64,000 nucleotides of DNA, from contig CALBAK010000026.1 in the NCBI GenBank assembly GCA_937926445.1, positions 124,001-188,000 of the forward strand, read 5' to 3'. Every line of letters starts with the position of its first letter. Positions within the stretch are counted from its first letter, which is position 1. A model generated the notes under the pieces. The model saw nothing but the letters and a program-made list of their open reading frames with translations. It was not told where the DNA came from and searched no databases. Made by a program: the position numbers and the translations under genes. Positions 33,260-45,297 of the stretch are shown here, in pieces. Origin of the DNA: an uncultured Alphaproteobacteria bacterium. Lineage in GTDB: Bacteria > Pseudomonadota > Alphaproteobacteria > Geminicoccales > Geminicoccaceae.

Positions 33260-34156
33260 GCCACCTCGGCGAGCAAGCGCTCGACCGCCGGCCGGTCGAA
33301 GCGCGAGCGATCCTCCCGGGTCTTGAGCAGGCAGGCGAGGCTGCGCAGGACCGCTTCGGGTGACCGCGCGATCGTCTCCACGCCCAGGCCCAGAAGGGTC
33401 GCGGCCCAATCGAGCGTCTCGGCGATGCCGGGCGGCTTCTGCAGCTCCGCCCGCCGCAGCGCGGCCACGACCCGGGCGACGTCGCGGGCGAAGGCCTCGC
33501 CCGCCGCGGGCAGCCGGGCACGCAGGATCGCCGCCTCGCGTTCCGGATCGGGAAAGTCGAGCCAGTGGTAGAGGCAGCGGCGGCGGAGCGCATCCGAGAG
33601 CTCGCGGGTGGCATTCGAGGTCAAGACGACCGTCGGGATCGAGCGGGCGCGGATGGTGCCGAGCTCGGGCACGCTGATCTGGAACTCGCCCAGAAGCTCG
33701 AGGAGGTAGGCCTCGAACTCCTCGTCGGCCCGGTCGATCTCGTCGATCAGGAGCACCACCGGCCGCTCGGAGCGGATCGCGGCCAGAAGCGGCCGCTCCA
33801 ACAGATAGGCCTCGGAGAAGATCTCCGCCTCGATCGCTTCGGGGCTCGCATGGCCCTCGCGGATCCGGATCGCCAAGAGCTGGCGCTGATAGTTCCACTC
33901 GTAGACGGCCTGGGCCCGGTCGAGGCCCTCGTGGCACTGCAGCCGGACGAGCCGGCTGCCGCGCGCCTCGGCCAAAGCCCGGGCGAGATCGGTCTTGCCG
34001 ACCCCGGCCTCGCCCTCGAGCAGGAGCGGGCGGCCCAAAAGCTCCTGGATCTCGAGGGTGGCGAGGAGTTCGGGGTCGGCGACGTAGCCCACGGTCGCGA
34101 GCGCCGGCCCGAGCGTGCTCGCGCCCGTCCCGTCGGGCTTCGAACCCGCGCTCGCC

Positions 34157-34164
<8 letters not shown>
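33256..34164 (-). CDS. coxD: MoxR-type AAA ATPase CoxD
   Basis: 302 aa from ATG 34164. Walker A LEGEAGVGKT (49-58), Walker B VVLLIDEIDRADEE, sensor TSNATRELSDALRRRC. The MoxR pattern QCHEGLDRAQAVYEWNYQRQLL is the one seen in CoxD proteins. In Oligotropha CoxD takes part in building the [CuSMoO2] site. It overlaps coxL by 8 bases and coxE by 4. Confidence 0.93.
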
Positions 34165-36576
<2,412 letters not shown>

Positions 36577-36580
<4 letters not shown>

Positions 36581-37077
36581 GCCACGGCCTCCAAGCTCTT
36601 CGTGGCGCGCAGTTTCGCAGCCGCCGCCAAGATCGCCTCGACGATGTTCTGATAGCCCGTGCAGCGGCAGAGATTGCCGGCGATGCCGAAGCGGACCTCT
36701 TCCTCGCTGGGGTCCGGGTTTTCTTGCAGGAGCCGCCAGGCGCGAACGATCATTCCGGGCGTGCACCAGCCGCACTGCAGACCGTGATGTTCCCGGAACA
36801 TCTCCTGCAGAACGTGCAGCGTGCCGTCGGGGGCGGCCATGCCCTCGATCGTGCGGATCTCCTTGCCCTGCGCTTGCACTGCCAGGACCGTGCAGGACTT
36901 GACCGACACACCGTCGAGATCGACCGTGCAGGCCCCGCAATGGCTGGTCTCGCAGCCGATGTGGGTGCCGGTGAGGCCCAGTTCTTCGCGCAGCAAATGG
37001 ACCAGCAGCATCCGCGGCTCGACGAGGCGCTCGACCTTGCGCCCGTTGACGGTGGTCTCGAGGGTGATCTTGCTCAT
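36577..37077 (-). CDS. coxS: CO dehydrogenase small (2x[2Fe-2S]) subunit
   Basis: 166 aa from ATG 37077 (ATGA overlap with coxM). N-terminal plant-type ferredoxin cysteines in [16 protein letters not shown] and C62-region KSCTVL, C-terminal helical cluster domain with CGWCTPGM and [12 protein letters not shown]. It carries electrons from the Mo-Cu site of CoxL to the FAD of CoxM. The length is identical to characterised CoxS proteins. Confidence 0.96.
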
Positions 37078-37967
37078 CTCGGGGCCTCCCGGGTTCGACC
37101 GCGCCCGCCGGCGCGGGCGAAGGCCTTGTCGAGGGCGCGGCGGACCATCACCCCGCCCACCTTGCGGCGATAGTGGGCGGGCCCACGCCCGTCGCTCGCC
37201 GGCTGCATGATCGCCTCGGCCTCGGCGGCCGCCTTCTCGAGGGCTTCGGGCTCGAGGGCCGTGCCGATCACGGCCTGCGCCGCGGCCTCGGCCAACAGTG
37301 GCGTGTCGGCGAGATTGGTGAGGCCGATCCCGCAGCGCGCCACCCGTCCCTCCACCACCTCCAGGACCACCGCGGCGGCCGCGGTCGCATAGTCGCCGAC
37401 CTTGCGCTTGAGCTTCTCGTAGGCCCAGCCGTGGCCCGTGGGCGGGCGCGGGATATCGACCGCGGCCAGGATCTCGCCCGGCCGAAGGCCCGTGACGTAG
37501 GCCGCCTCGTAGAAACCGCGCGCCGGGACCCGCCGCTCGCCCGCCGTGCCGACCAGGACGTAGGTCGCATCGAGGGCGAGCATGACGGCCGGCATGTCGT
37601 TGCCGGGATCGCCGTTGGCGAGGTTGCCGCCGATCGTCCCGCGGGCGCGGACCTGCGGATCGGCGATCAGGAGCGCGGTCTCGCGCAGGATCGGCAGCAC
37701 CCGGGCGAGCTCCGCGTGACCGACGATCGCCCGCTGGGTGACCATCGCCCCGATCCGCACCCGATCGGCGCCGATCCCGATCCCGCGCAGCTCCGCCACC
37801 TCGCCGAGATCGACGAGATGGGCGGGGCTCGCCAGACGCAGCTTCATCATCGGCAAGAGGCTGTGGCCGCCGGCCAGGGGCCGGGCCTCTTCGCCGAGCC
37901 GGGCCAGGAGCGCCGTCGCCTCGGCGAGGTTCGAAGGACGGTGATAGTCGAAGGGTGGCGGGATCAT
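37074..37967 (-). CDS. coxM: CO dehydrogenase medium (FAD) subunit
   Basis: 297 aa from ATG 37967. FAD-binding motifs [17 protein letters not shown] near residue 32 and [17 protein letters not shown] near 115 are of the CoxM type. First gene of the operon. It has a 156-base upstream region after coxC that contains paired direct repeats (38075-38104) suited to a LytTR regulator. Confidence 0.95.
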   Translation of the reverse strand: MIPPPFDYHRPSNLAEATALLARLGEEARPLAGGHSLLPMMKLRLASPAHLVDLGEVAELRGIGIGADRVRIGAMVTQRAIVGHAELARVLPILRETALLIADPQVRARGTIGGNLANGDPGNDMPAVMLALDATYVLVGTAGERRVPARGFYEAAYVTGLRPGEILAAVDIPRPPTGHGWAYEKLKRKVGDYATAAAAVVLEVVEGRVARCGIGLTNLADTPLLAEAAAQAVIGTALEPEALEKAAAEAEAIMQPASDGRGPAHYRRKVGGVMVRRALDKAFARAGGRGRTREAPR

Positions 37968-38074
37968 CGAAGCGCGCCTCCCGATCGTCGCAGTTCCGGC
38001 TCGCCGGCCGATCGATCTCCGGCCGACGAGCCTGGAGCGGCGGGCCGGGCGGACAAGCGCGCGAGGCGCACTCG

Positions 38075-38104
38075 CGCACGAACCGACCCGCCGGCCGCAC
38101 GAAC
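38075..38104 (-). promoter_or_regulatory. Candidate LytTR-regulator binding site: two 9-base direct repeats upstream of coxM
   Basis: CGCACGAAC occurs at 38075-38083 and again at 38096-38104, a period of 21 bases (two helical turns, 12-base spacer). On the coxM strand each repeat reads GTTCGTGCG and contains GTTNRK, the core of LytTR recognition elements, which are also 9-base direct repeats about 21 bases apart. The site lies 108-137 bases before coxM, right after the gene for a LytTR protein. Binding is a prediction. Confidence 0.6.
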
Positions 38105-38123
38105 GGCCCGCGGGTGGCGCGCC

Positions 38124-39296
38124 TCAGCTCGTCGCGCGCAGGCCCAGCCGGCGCTCGAGCTCGGCGAGCCGGCCGCGGCTCACCGGCACTTCCCGCACGG
38201 GCTCGCAGGCGAGCGAGACGATCGCACCCTTGCCCGCCCGGTGCAGGGCCCTGACCCGCTCGAGGCGCACGAGATGGCAGCGATGGCAGCGATAGAAGCC
38301 CCGGGGCTCGAGCCGGGCATCGGCCTCGGAGATCGACCAGTCGCACAGGCCCTCGCGGCGACCGTCGAACACCCGCGTGTAGTGGGCCTCGGCCCGCAGG
38401 CAGACGATCTCCTGCGGATCCAGGAGCCGGATCCCGTCGAAGCCGCGGACCGGCACCCGAAGCGGCGCCGGCGTCGCGACCGTGGCCGCCGGTGGCGAGG
38501 CTGCGATCGGCCGCGTCGCCGAGGCTCCACCGGCTGTCGCGGGGGCGAGCTCGAGCGGCGGCAGGGCTCCGGGCAGAACCGGTGCGACCGCTGCCGGCGC
38601 ATCGGGGAGGAGGTAGAGGAGGAAGCCGCCGGCGACGACGAAGCCCAGGAGCGCCACGACGATCGCGAGCTGCTGCTCGCTGAGCACGAGCTCGTCGCTC
38701 GCGGCCGCGCAGAGGCTCGCGAGATCGAGCTCGACCCCGGCCATCGCGGTATAGTGGAGGCCCGCGACCGCGATCCCGAAGAGGAGCGCGCTCGGGGCGA
38801 GCGGCAGCCGGGTCTGCGGCCGGGCGAACGGCAGGAGCGCACCTCCGGAAACGGCGACGCCGACGATCACCGAGGCGGCCACGAGGAGCGGGTCGTGGCC
38901 GACGCAGAACACGCCGCGCAGCGCGTTCATCCCGAGATAGTGCATGGTCGCGATGCCGAGTCCCATGGCCACGGCGGCGACGGCCCGATGCATCGGCGTC
39001 GGCGGCACGGCGGCGGTGAAGAACACCGCCACGCCCACGACCAGCACGCAGAGGAGGAAGGAGAGGAGGGTCGGCAGCACGGCGTAGCCGATGCCGGCCG
39101 GCAGCTCGGCCGCCAGCATGCCGACGAAGTGCATGGTCCAAATGCCGAGCCCGAGCGCGCCCGCGGCCGCCGCGAGCAGGACGCGGCGGCGGCCGCCGGT
39201 AGCGGTCCGCGAGGAGCGCGCGAAGCCGAAGCCGACATGGCCGCCGAGCGACGCCAACAGGATCGAAAGGAGCACGAGCCCGGGGTCGTAGCGCAT
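38124..39296 (-). CDS. coxC: MHYT-LytTR membrane regulator, CoxC/CoxH-like
   Basis: 390 aa from ATG 39296 (GGGAGG upstream). The N-terminal half is the seven-helix MHYT sensor with the diagnostic repeats [16 protein letters not shown] and GLHYTAM, thought to hold copper and sense a diatomic gas. A proline/alanine linker (about 225-280) leads to a C-terminal LytTR DNA-binding domain ([29 protein letters not shown]). This exact pairing is known from CoxC and CoxH of carboxidotrophs. It is upstream of and in line with coxM, and likely controls it. Confidence 0.88.
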   Translation of the reverse strand: MRYDPGLVLLSILLASLGGHVGFGFARSSRTATGGRRRVLLAAAAGALGLGIWTMHFVGMLAAELPAGIGYAVLPTLLSFLLCVLVVGVAVFFTAAVPPTPMHRAVAAVAMGLGIATMHYLGMNALRGVFCVGHDPLLVAASVIVGVAVSGGALLPFARPQTRLPLAPSALLFGIAVAGLHYTAMAGVELDLASLCAAASDELVLSEQQLAIVVALLGFVVAGGFLLYLLPDAPAAVAPVLPGALPPLELAPATAGGASATRPIAASPPAATVATPAPLRVPVRGFDGIRLLDPQEIVCLRAEAHYTRVFDGRREGLCDWSISEADARLEPRGFYRCHRCHLVRLERVRALHRAGKGAIVSLACEPVREVPVSRGRLAELERRLGLRATS

Positions 39297-39532
39297 GCCT
39301 CCCGCTCCGTCCGTTTCGTCGGTGGTCCGCTACGATCCACCGAGCCGCCCCACTCGGCAAGCCCGACCCGCTCGGCTGGGCGGTCGACGGTCGGCCCTCG
39401 GGGACCGGGGCGGCGGGCCGTGGCCCGGCCGGCCGGTCGGCACCGCCTTGCGCCGCCGCGGCTTGCCCGGCGCCGGGCCCGGGGATATCCGCCGCTGTAC
39501 CGTCCTCGGCGGACGGCAGCGGGGAGGCGGCG

Positions 39533-40465
39533 ATGGCGGAAGCGAGGAAGGTGATCATCACCTGCGCGGTGACCGGGGCGATCCACACGCCCTCGATGTC
39601 GCCCTACTTGCCAGTGACCCCGCAGGAGATCGCCGATGCGGCGGTGGGTGCGGCCGAGGCCGGGGCGGCGATCGTCCATCTCCACGCCCGCGATCCCGTG
39701 ACCGGAAAGCCCGACCAGAGCCCGGAGGGGTTCGGGCGCTTCCTGCCGCTCATCAAGCAGCGCTCTGACGTGGTCGTGAACCTCACCACGGGCGGCGGGC
39801 TCGGCATGACGGTCGAGCAGCGCGTGGCCCCGGCCGCCACCTTCAAGCCCGAGGTCGCGAGCCTCAACATGGGCTCGATGAATTTCGGTATCTTCCCGAT
39901 GCTCGGCCGCTTCAAGGAATTCAGGCACGACTGGGAGCGGCCCTACCTCGAGAACAGCCGCGATCACGTCTTCAAGAACACCTTCAAGGACATCGAGTAC
40001 ATCTTGAAGACCTGCGCGGGTAACGGCACCCGCTTCGAGTTCGAGTGCTACGACACGGCCCATCTCTACAACCTGGCGCATTTCCTCGACCGCAAGCTCG
40101 TGGAACCGCCCCTCTTCGTGCAGACGGTGTTCGGCATCCTTGGCGGGATCGGGACGCACCCCGAGGACGTGCTGCACATGAAGCGCACCGCCGACCGGCT
40201 GTTCGGCGACGCCTATCGCTGGTCCGTGCTCGGCGCCGGCCGGGCCCAGATGCCGATCGCCGCCATGGCCGCCGCGATGGGTGGCAACGTCCGGGTCGGG
40301 CTCGAGGATTCCTTGTGGATCGGGCCCGGGAAGCTCGCTGCGAGCAACGCCGAGCAGGTCAAGAAGGTGCGGCAGATCCTGGAGGGCCTGGGGCTCGAGA
40401 TCGCGACGCCGGCAGAGGCTCGCGCGATCCTCGCCTTGAAAGGCGGCGACGCGGTCGCGTTCTGA
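39533..40465 (+). CDS. BKACE-family (DUF849) beta-keto acid cleavage enzyme
   Basis: 310 aa. TIM-barrel of the 3-keto-5-aminohexanoate cleavage family: zinc ligands in IVHLHARDP (HxH) near residue 46, plus [17 protein letters not shown] and [16 protein letters not shown]. These enzymes condense a beta-keto acid with acetyl-CoA to give acetoacetate and a new CoA ester; the substrate cannot be told from sequence. ATG after GGGGAGGCGGCG. It is transcribed away from coxC and shows no link to CO metabolism. Confidence 0.88.
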   Translation: MAEARKVIITCAVTGAIHTPSMSPYLPVTPQEIADAAVGAAEAGAAIVHLHARDPVTGKPDQSPEGFGRFLPLIKQRSDVVVNLTTGGGLGMTVEQRVAPAATFKPEVASLNMGSMNFGIFPMLGRFKEFRHDWERPYLENSRDHVFKNTFKDIEYILKTCAGNGTRFEFECYDTAHLYNLAHFLDRKLVEPPLFVQTVFGILGGIGTHPEDVLHMKRTADRLFGDAYRWSVLGAGRAQMPIAAMAAAMGGNVRVGLEDSLWIGPGKLAASNAEQVKKVRQILEGLGLEIATPAEARAILALKGGDAVAF

Positions 40466-40495
40466 AGCCCCGGCTGTCGCTCGCTCGGGCGGTCC

Positions 40496-41863
40496 TCACC
40501 ACAGGGCGCCGGCGTCCGGCCGGCCCAAGAGATCGCCCAGGAGCTCGCCGGGATCGCGCGGGAACGGGCCCGGACCGCGAGCGAGGAGCTCCGCCGGGGT
40601 GAACGTTCCGTCGGCGAACACGAGTCGCTCGATTTCACGGAGGACGTCGCGGCCTTCCGCGCCGTCGCGCGGATCGAGATCGCGGACCACGAGCTTGGCG
40701 GCCGTTCCTTTGAACGCGTAGCCGATCGAGCTTCCGGCGAAGACGGCGCGATCCTCCCCGGCGCCGCCGACGAGCCGATCGTCGCCCCTCCCGCCCACGA
40801 GCACGTCGTCGCCCTCGCGACCGTCCAGGAGATCGCGGCCGCCGCGACCCTCGATCCGGTTCGCGACCTCGTTTCCGGCGATCCGATCGGCGCGGTCGGT
40901 GCCGATGGCGTTCTCGAGGATCGTGCCCGGGGCGATCCCGAGGGTGAACTTTTGCGGCGGCCCGCCGGTGTCGGCCGGCGGGCCGACGATGCTCGTCGTG
41001 CCCGGGCGCAGATCGAGCCGCACGCCGTCCAAGAGATCGGAGAGATCGAGCGTGTCGGTCCCGCCGACGTCGTAGATCGTCCGCCAGATCGGCTCGCCGC
41101 ACTCGAACCGATAGACGGTGTCACCGGCCGCGGTGTCGGGTGCCGCACCGTAGAGATACTGGATCGCCAGGATGTCTCCGAGCATCGGGGTGGTGGGGAA
41201 ATCGTCGCCGGTGAACGGCCGGTTCACGCTCGCCCCCGGGTAAGCGCGGTAACTCATGACCGTGAAGCCCAGGTGATCGTCCGCTCGGGCGAGCGTGACC
41301 GAATAGAGCTCCGGCTCGTGGGGATGTTTGAGACCGAGGGCGTGGCCGATCTCGTGGATCAGCACGAAGAACTCGTAGCTGCCGGGAGCATAGCCGCCGC
41401 CCGCCGGAAAACCGGTCGACAGCCAGACGTCCCCGGCCGCGGAATCCTCGCCCGGGAAATAGGCCTGTCCGGTGCGGGCGGCATCGGTGGCGGCGAACCG
41501 CAGGGTCGCGGGCCCCTCGCTCTCGTCGGACTCGACGAAGCGGATGTCGGCGACGGCCGCCCATCGGTCGAGGGCCTCGCGCACCGCCGCCCGCTGGGCC
41601 GGCGCGAGCGGCGCGAAGCCCCGTTCGGGCTCGCCCAGGGCGCTGTACGGCCGGGGATAGCTGTCCGCGCTCTCGGCGAAGGCGTAGGTCAAGGTGACCG
41701 GCCGACCGGGCGCCTCGGCCCAGCTCGAGCCGGCGAGCAGGGCGTCGATCCGGCGGTCTCCCGACAGGGGAACGGTCGCGGCGGAGGACGGTCCCGGTGT
41801 CGACGCCGAGGAGTCGCCGGGGGTCGAGGCTCGGAGCACGGTCGGTCGCATACCTCGGTTCAT
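40496..41863 (-). CDS. Serralysin-like (M10) metalloprotease with RTX repeats
   Basis: 455 aa from ATG 41863 (ATG 41851 is as plausible). Zinc motif HEIGHALGLKHPHE and Met-turn VMSYRAYPG are intact. The C-terminal part holds nonapeptide-like RTX sequence (GGRGDDRLVGGAGEDRAVF) and a serralysin C-terminal domain. There is no N-terminal signal peptide, so export by a type I system is expected; none is encoded here. It is a secreted calcium-dependent protease by family. Confidence 0.88.
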   Translation of the reverse strand: MNRGMRPTVLRASTPGDSSASTPGPSSAATVPLSGDRRIDALLAGSSWAEAPGRPVTLTYAFAESADSYPRPYSALGEPERGFAPLAPAQRAAVREALDRWAAVADIRFVESDESEGPATLRFAATDAARTGQAYFPGEDSAAGDVWLSTGFPAGGGYAPGSYEFFVLIHEIGHALGLKHPHEPELYSVTLARADDHLGFTVMSYRAYPGASVNRPFTGDDFPTTPMLGDILAIQYLYGAAPDTAAGDTVYRFECGEPIWRTIYDVGGTDTLDLSDLLDGVRLDLRPGTTSIVGPPADTGGPPQKFTLGIAPGTILENAIGTDRADRIAGNEVANRIEGRGGRDLLDGREGDDVLVGGRGDDRLVGGAGEDRAVFAGSSIGYAFKGTAAKLVVRDLDPRDGAEGRDVLREIERLVFADGTFTPAELLARGPGPFPRDPGELLGDLLGRPDAGALW

Positions 41864-42063
41864 GGAATGTGGGCAGCACGCCCGCAAGGCTGTCCGTCGG
41901 ACGTTAACGCGCCGGCAAACGACGCTGCGGCATTCTGTCGACATGTGCGGCCGGACGCTTCTCCTGTCGCGCCGGGCGTCCAGATCGGGTAGCGGTCGCA
42001 CGGGAGGCCACGGATCGGGCCGGAAGCGGGACCGGCCGGTCGTGCCTCCGCGCCGGACGGGCG

Positions 42064-43095
42064 GTGGAAAGGGACGTGACGGTCGAGCGTGCGAGGGAGG
42101 GCGAGCTCCGGGGACACGGCGGAGCGGCCGCCGCCGGGCAGCGGCTGCGCAACCTCGTCTCCTTCGCGATCGGCGCCGCGATGCTTCTCCTGGCCCTCTG
42201 GGTCCTGCGCCGTTGGGCCGCGCATGTCAGCCTCGAGGACCTCCAGAGCGAGCTCCGGGCGATCCGACCCTCGCGGATCGTTCTCGCGATTCTGTTCAGC
42301 CTCGCGAGCTTCGTCGCCCTCTTCGGCTACGAGTATTATGCCTGTCGGTTCATCGGTCGCCCGATCGGCTGGCTGCAGGCCGGCATCATCTCGTTCATCA
42401 CCCAATCGATCGCGCACGCCGTGGGCTTCGCCGTCTTCGTGGGTGCTACGGTCCGCTACAAGCTTTACAGCGGCTATGGATTCGGCCTCTTCGAGGTGGC
42501 CAAGATCCAGGTCTTCTTCACCGCTACCTTCGGCCTCGGCTGTCTCACTCTCGCCGGCGGTACGCTCCTGATCGAGCCCTATGTGCTGGCCCGGGCCGTC
42601 GGAGTTTCGGAGCTCTGGTGGCGGCTCCTGGGCAGCGGTCTGCTCGCGGTGGTGCTCGCCGTCCTGGTCTGGGGGACCTGGTTCCATCGGCCGATCCGGA
42701 TCGGGGGGCAGGTCTTCGAGCTGCCCTGCGCGCGGGTGACGGCCCTGCAGATCCTGCTCGGTGTGACCGATCTCGGCTGCGTCGCCGCCGCCCTGCACGT
42801 ACTGCTGCCGAACGAACTCGGCCTCGGCTATTTCGAGACCCTCGGGGTGTTCGTCGCGGCCATCACGCTCGGCCTGATCAGCCACGTGCCGGGCAGCCTC
42901 GGCGTGTTCGAGGGTGCCGCGCTCGTCCTGATCGATCCGGCGCCCGAGCTCACCGCCGCCGTCATCGGTGCGCTCATCATGTTCCGGGCCTGCTATTACA
43001 TGCTCCCGCTGCTCCTGGGCTCGATCCTGTTCGCCGGGCTGGAGGCGCGCCGCTGGCTCTTCTCCGGCCGGCCGGTCGGCGAGGGCCGCGGCTGA
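42064..43095 (+). CDS. UPF0104/YbhN-family integral membrane protein
   Basis: 343 aa with about eight helices and the family hallmarks FITQSIAHAVGFAVFVGATVR and LISHVPGSLGVFEG. These match the membrane half of MprF-type lysyl-phosphatidylglycerol proteins but the aminoacyl-transfer domain is absent. Function is probably lipid flipping or modification; unproven. The last residues (FSGRPVGEGRG) are repeated in decayed form 311 bases downstream. Confidence 0.82.
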   Translation: MERDVTVERAREGELRGHGGAAAAGQRLRNLVSFAIGAAMLLLALWVLRRWAAHVSLEDLQSELRAIRPSRIVLAILFSLASFVALFGYEYYACRFIGRPIGWLQAGIISFITQSIAHAVGFAVFVGATVRYKLYSGYGFGLFEVAKIQVFFTATFGLGCLTLAGGTLLIEPYVLARAVGVSELWWRLLGSGLLAVVLAVLVWGTWFHRPIRIGGQVFELPCARVTALQILLGVTDLGCVAAALHVLLPNELGLGYFETLGVFVAAITLGLISHVPGSLGVFEGAALVLIDPAPELTAAVIGALIMFRACYYMLPLLLGSILFAGLEARRWLFSGRPVGEGRG

Positions 43096-43498
43096 GCCGC
43101 GCCGGCCCAGCCCCTGCGTCCGCTTGCCGGACCCGGCCGTGATTCGCTTCGACGACGAAAACCCGGCCTCTCCGCCGCCGATCGTGACGATGGTGTGCCC
43201 GAGGCTCCCTGCCCTCGCGTTCGCGGCTCGGTTCGGCGTGCCCGGCGGAAACCGGTGCGAAGCGTCGGGGCGTGGGCGAATACCGGCCCGGTCGGTCGAT
43301 CCGGCCGGGCCGCCCCGCTCCGCTCCCGGGATCGGTCCCGCCGGGCCCGGCCCGGACGTGCCGCCGGCTCCCGTCCGGCAAGCCGATCGGCGAGGGGCGC
43401 GGCCGATCCGGGTCGACCTTTCCGTCGCTGGCGTTGGTGGCGTCCGACCGTGATCCCGGTCGGCGACGAGAACCCGGCCCATCGACCACCGGTCGTCA
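43061..43498 (+). repeat. Decayed ~311-base tandem duplication before the rhomboid gene
   Basis: Segment 43061-43187 is repeated at 43372-43498. The first part of the unit encodes SGRPVGEGRG at the end of the YbhN gene and reappears as TCCGGCAAGCCGATCGGCGA near 43374. The second part starts with GTGAT at 43139 and GTGAT at 43450; both translate to xDENPAxxPPxVT. The upstream copy breaks down soon after. The 354 bases between the two genes are thus a relic of duplication of the rhomboid start region. Confidence 0.75.
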
Positions 43499-44139
43499 CG
43501 GTCGCGCTGATCGCGCTCTGCACGCTCGCCTTCCTCGCCCAGCTCACCTTCCTGGGCGGCCTCGAGCGGAGCGTCTGGCGGCTCGGGCTCGTGCCGGCGG
43601 TGCTGACCGGCGAGGCCCGCCTGCATCCCGGGCTCGCCGCGGCTCCGGCGCCCCTCACGCTCCTCACCTCGATGTTCCTGCACGGCGGCTTCCTGCACCT
43701 CGCCGGCAACCTCGTCTACCTCTGGATCTTCGGCAACAATGTCGAGGACCGGCTCGGCCGTTTGCCCTATCTGCTCTTCTACTTCGCAACCGGGCTCGCC
43801 GCCGCCGGCCTGCAGGTGGCCCTCGAGCCCGGCTCGCGGCTGCCGATGGTGGGGGCGAGCGGGGCGATCTCGGGCGTGCTCGGCGCCTATCTGGTCTTCT
43901 GGCCGCACGCCCGAGTGCTGATCTTCCTGCCGATCTTGCCCTTCTTCCTGCCCCGGATCCGGGCCGGCTGGCTACTCGGCTTCTGGTTCGCGATGCAACT
44001 CGCGGGCGTCTTCGCATGGCCCAGCGAGGTCGGCGGAGTGGCCTTCGGGGCGCATGTGGGAGGCTTCCTCGCCGGTTTCGTGGTCGCTCTCGTCCTGCGC
44101 GGCCGCCGGCCCCCGGGTCCGTGGGGGCCGCGTGCCTGA
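43450..44139 (+). CDS. Rhomboid-family intramembrane serine protease
   Basis: 229 aa from GTG 43450. Six helices. Catalytic serine in VGASGAISGVLGAY and histidine in FGAHVGGFLAGF; also HGGFLHLAGNLVYLWIFGNNVED, the loop of the bacterial rhomboid group. An upstream in-frame extension exists but consists of the decayed duplicate. Cleaves single-pass membrane proteins; substrate unknown. Followed by a terminator-like hairpin. Confidence 0.9.
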   Translation: MIPVGDENPAHRPPVVTVALIALCTLAFLAQLTFLGGLERSVWRLGLVPAVLTGEARLHPGLAAAPAPLTLLTSMFLHGGFLHLAGNLVYLWIFGNNVEDRLGRLPYLLFYFATGLAAAGLQVALEPGSRLPMVGASGAISGVLGAYLVFWPHARVLIFLPILPFFLPRIRAGWLLGFWFAMQLAGVFAWPSEVGGVAFGAHVGGFLAGFVVALVLRGRRPPGPWGPRA

Positions 44140-44143
44140 GATT

Positions 44144-44176
44144 GTGGGCGAAAATCACTAAAATCTCGCCCACTTT
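44144..44176 (+). terminator. Probable terminator after the rhomboid gene
   Basis: GTGGGCGA (44144-44151) pairs perfectly with TCGCCCAC (44166-44173) around a 14-base AT-rich loop and is followed by TTTC. It starts five bases after the rhomboid stop codon. The T-run is short, so efficiency is uncertain. Confidence 0.55.
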
Positions 44177-44331
44177 CTCGAAGATTGCCAAAGTAATAAT
44201 GATCGAATCGAAATCGAAAGTTGTTGCGTCATGTCGAACGCGAAATTAACCATGGTTTCGGGAAAACAGAGGTCCCAGGAAGAGCCGGAGCCGACGGGAA
44301 GGAACGACGGCCCGGCCGAGGGAGAACGACG
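44177..44331 (+). promoter_or_regulatory. AT-rich leader of rpfF
   Basis: The stretch 44177-44270 is markedly poorer in GC than the flanks and contains a run of ATCGAA-type repeats near 44201-44219 (ATCGAATCGAAATCGAAAG). It is the only upstream region for rpfF. A promoter is probable, but I cannot define -35 and -10 boxes. Confidence 0.45.
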
Positions 44332-45291
44332 ATGGCCGTGTCGACCCGCTCGCTGCACGCCCTCCTCGCCCGCACCGACAACGACAATCTGCCGATCCGG
44401 TCGGCCGGCGCGGCGCGGGCCAACGTCCTGCCCTTCGTGCCGCGCAACCGCACGCTCGATCTCGACTATCCGAACCTCGCCACCCGCTTCGAGCCCGAGA
44501 CCGGCATCCTCTGGGCGCGCATGAAGCATCGCGAGCGGGCCTGCTACACGCCCGATATCATGCGCGACATGCGCGATTTCCAGCTCCATCTGCGCGATCT
44601 CTTCGCCGGCGCCACGCTCGACGAGTGCCCGATCCGCTGGCTCGTCTGGGCCTCGGACGCAGCCAAGGCCTGGAGCCTCGGCGGCGATCTCCAGACGTTC
44701 ACGCGCATGATCCGCGCCGGCGACGAGGCCGGGCTCAGGGCCTACGCCCATCTCGCGATCGACATCCTCTACGACAATCTGATCTGCATGGACCTGCCGA
44801 TCCTGACCGTGGCGCTGATCACGGGCGATGCGATCGGCGGCGGCTTCGAGGCGATGCTCACCGACGACGTCGTGATCGCCGAGCGCGGGGCCAAGTTCGG
44901 CCTGCCCGAGATCCTCTTCAACCTGTTCCCCGGGATGGGCGCCTACAGCTTCTTGAAGCGCAAGGTCGGCCCGGGTCTCGCCAAGCAGCTGATCGAGGAC
45001 GGCATCACCCGCAGTGCCGAGGAGGTCCACGAGCTCGGCCTGATCGATCGGGTCTGCGAGCCCGGGCGAGCCGAGGCCTGCCTGCGCGAGTTGGTCGCCG
45101 AGAGCGCACCCAAGTTCCGCACCATGAAGACGCTGCGCCAAGTCCGCCACCGCGTCGACCCGGTCACCCGCCGCGAGCTGTTGGACGTCGTCGACCTCTG
45201 GGTCGATCTGGCGATGCGCCTCTCTGACAACGATCTGCGGCGGATGGACTGCCTCGCGCGCGTGCAGGAGCGCAAGCGCGCCGCCGGCTGA
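44332..45291 (+). CDS. rpfF: RpfF-type DSF synthase (crotonase fold)
   Basis: 319 aa from ATG 44332 with GAGGGAG upstream; a longer in-frame start has no family sequence. Crotonase core with WSLGGDLQTF and the RpfF hallmark FGLPEILFNLFPGMGAYSFL. E173 (GGGFEAM) and E193 (LPEILF) are 20 residues apart, the spacing of the two catalytic glutamates (141/161) in Xanthomonas RpfF. The enzyme dehydrates 3-hydroxyacyl-ACP and releases a cis-2-unsaturated fatty acid signal. It converges on an RpfC-like kinase with 6 bases between stop codons. Confidence 0.9.
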   Translation: MAVSTRSLHALLARTDNDNLPIRSAGAARANVLPFVPRNRTLDLDYPNLATRFEPETGILWARMKHRERACYTPDIMRDMRDFQLHLRDLFAGATLDECPIRWLVWASDAAKAWSLGGDLQTFTRMIRAGDEAGLRAYAHLAIDILYDNLICMDLPILTVALITGDAIGGGFEAMLTDDVVIAERGAKFGLPEILFNLFPGMGAYSFLKRKVGPGLAKQLIEDGITRSAEEVHELGLIDRVCEPGRAEACLRELVAESAPKFRTMKTLRQVRHRVDPVTRRELLDVVDLWVDLAMRLSDNDLRRMDCLARVQERKRAAG

Positions 45292-45297
45292 GGGGCA

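Noticed and set aside
41863-42001. N-terminal extension of the serralysin-like protein to 42001
   Set aside because: The added residues are Arg/Cys-rich, have no signal or family similarity, and would occupy the divergent promoter region.
43195-43449. Longer rhomboid protein starting upstream of 43450
   Set aside because: The extra codons are the decayed duplicate and contain no membrane helix.
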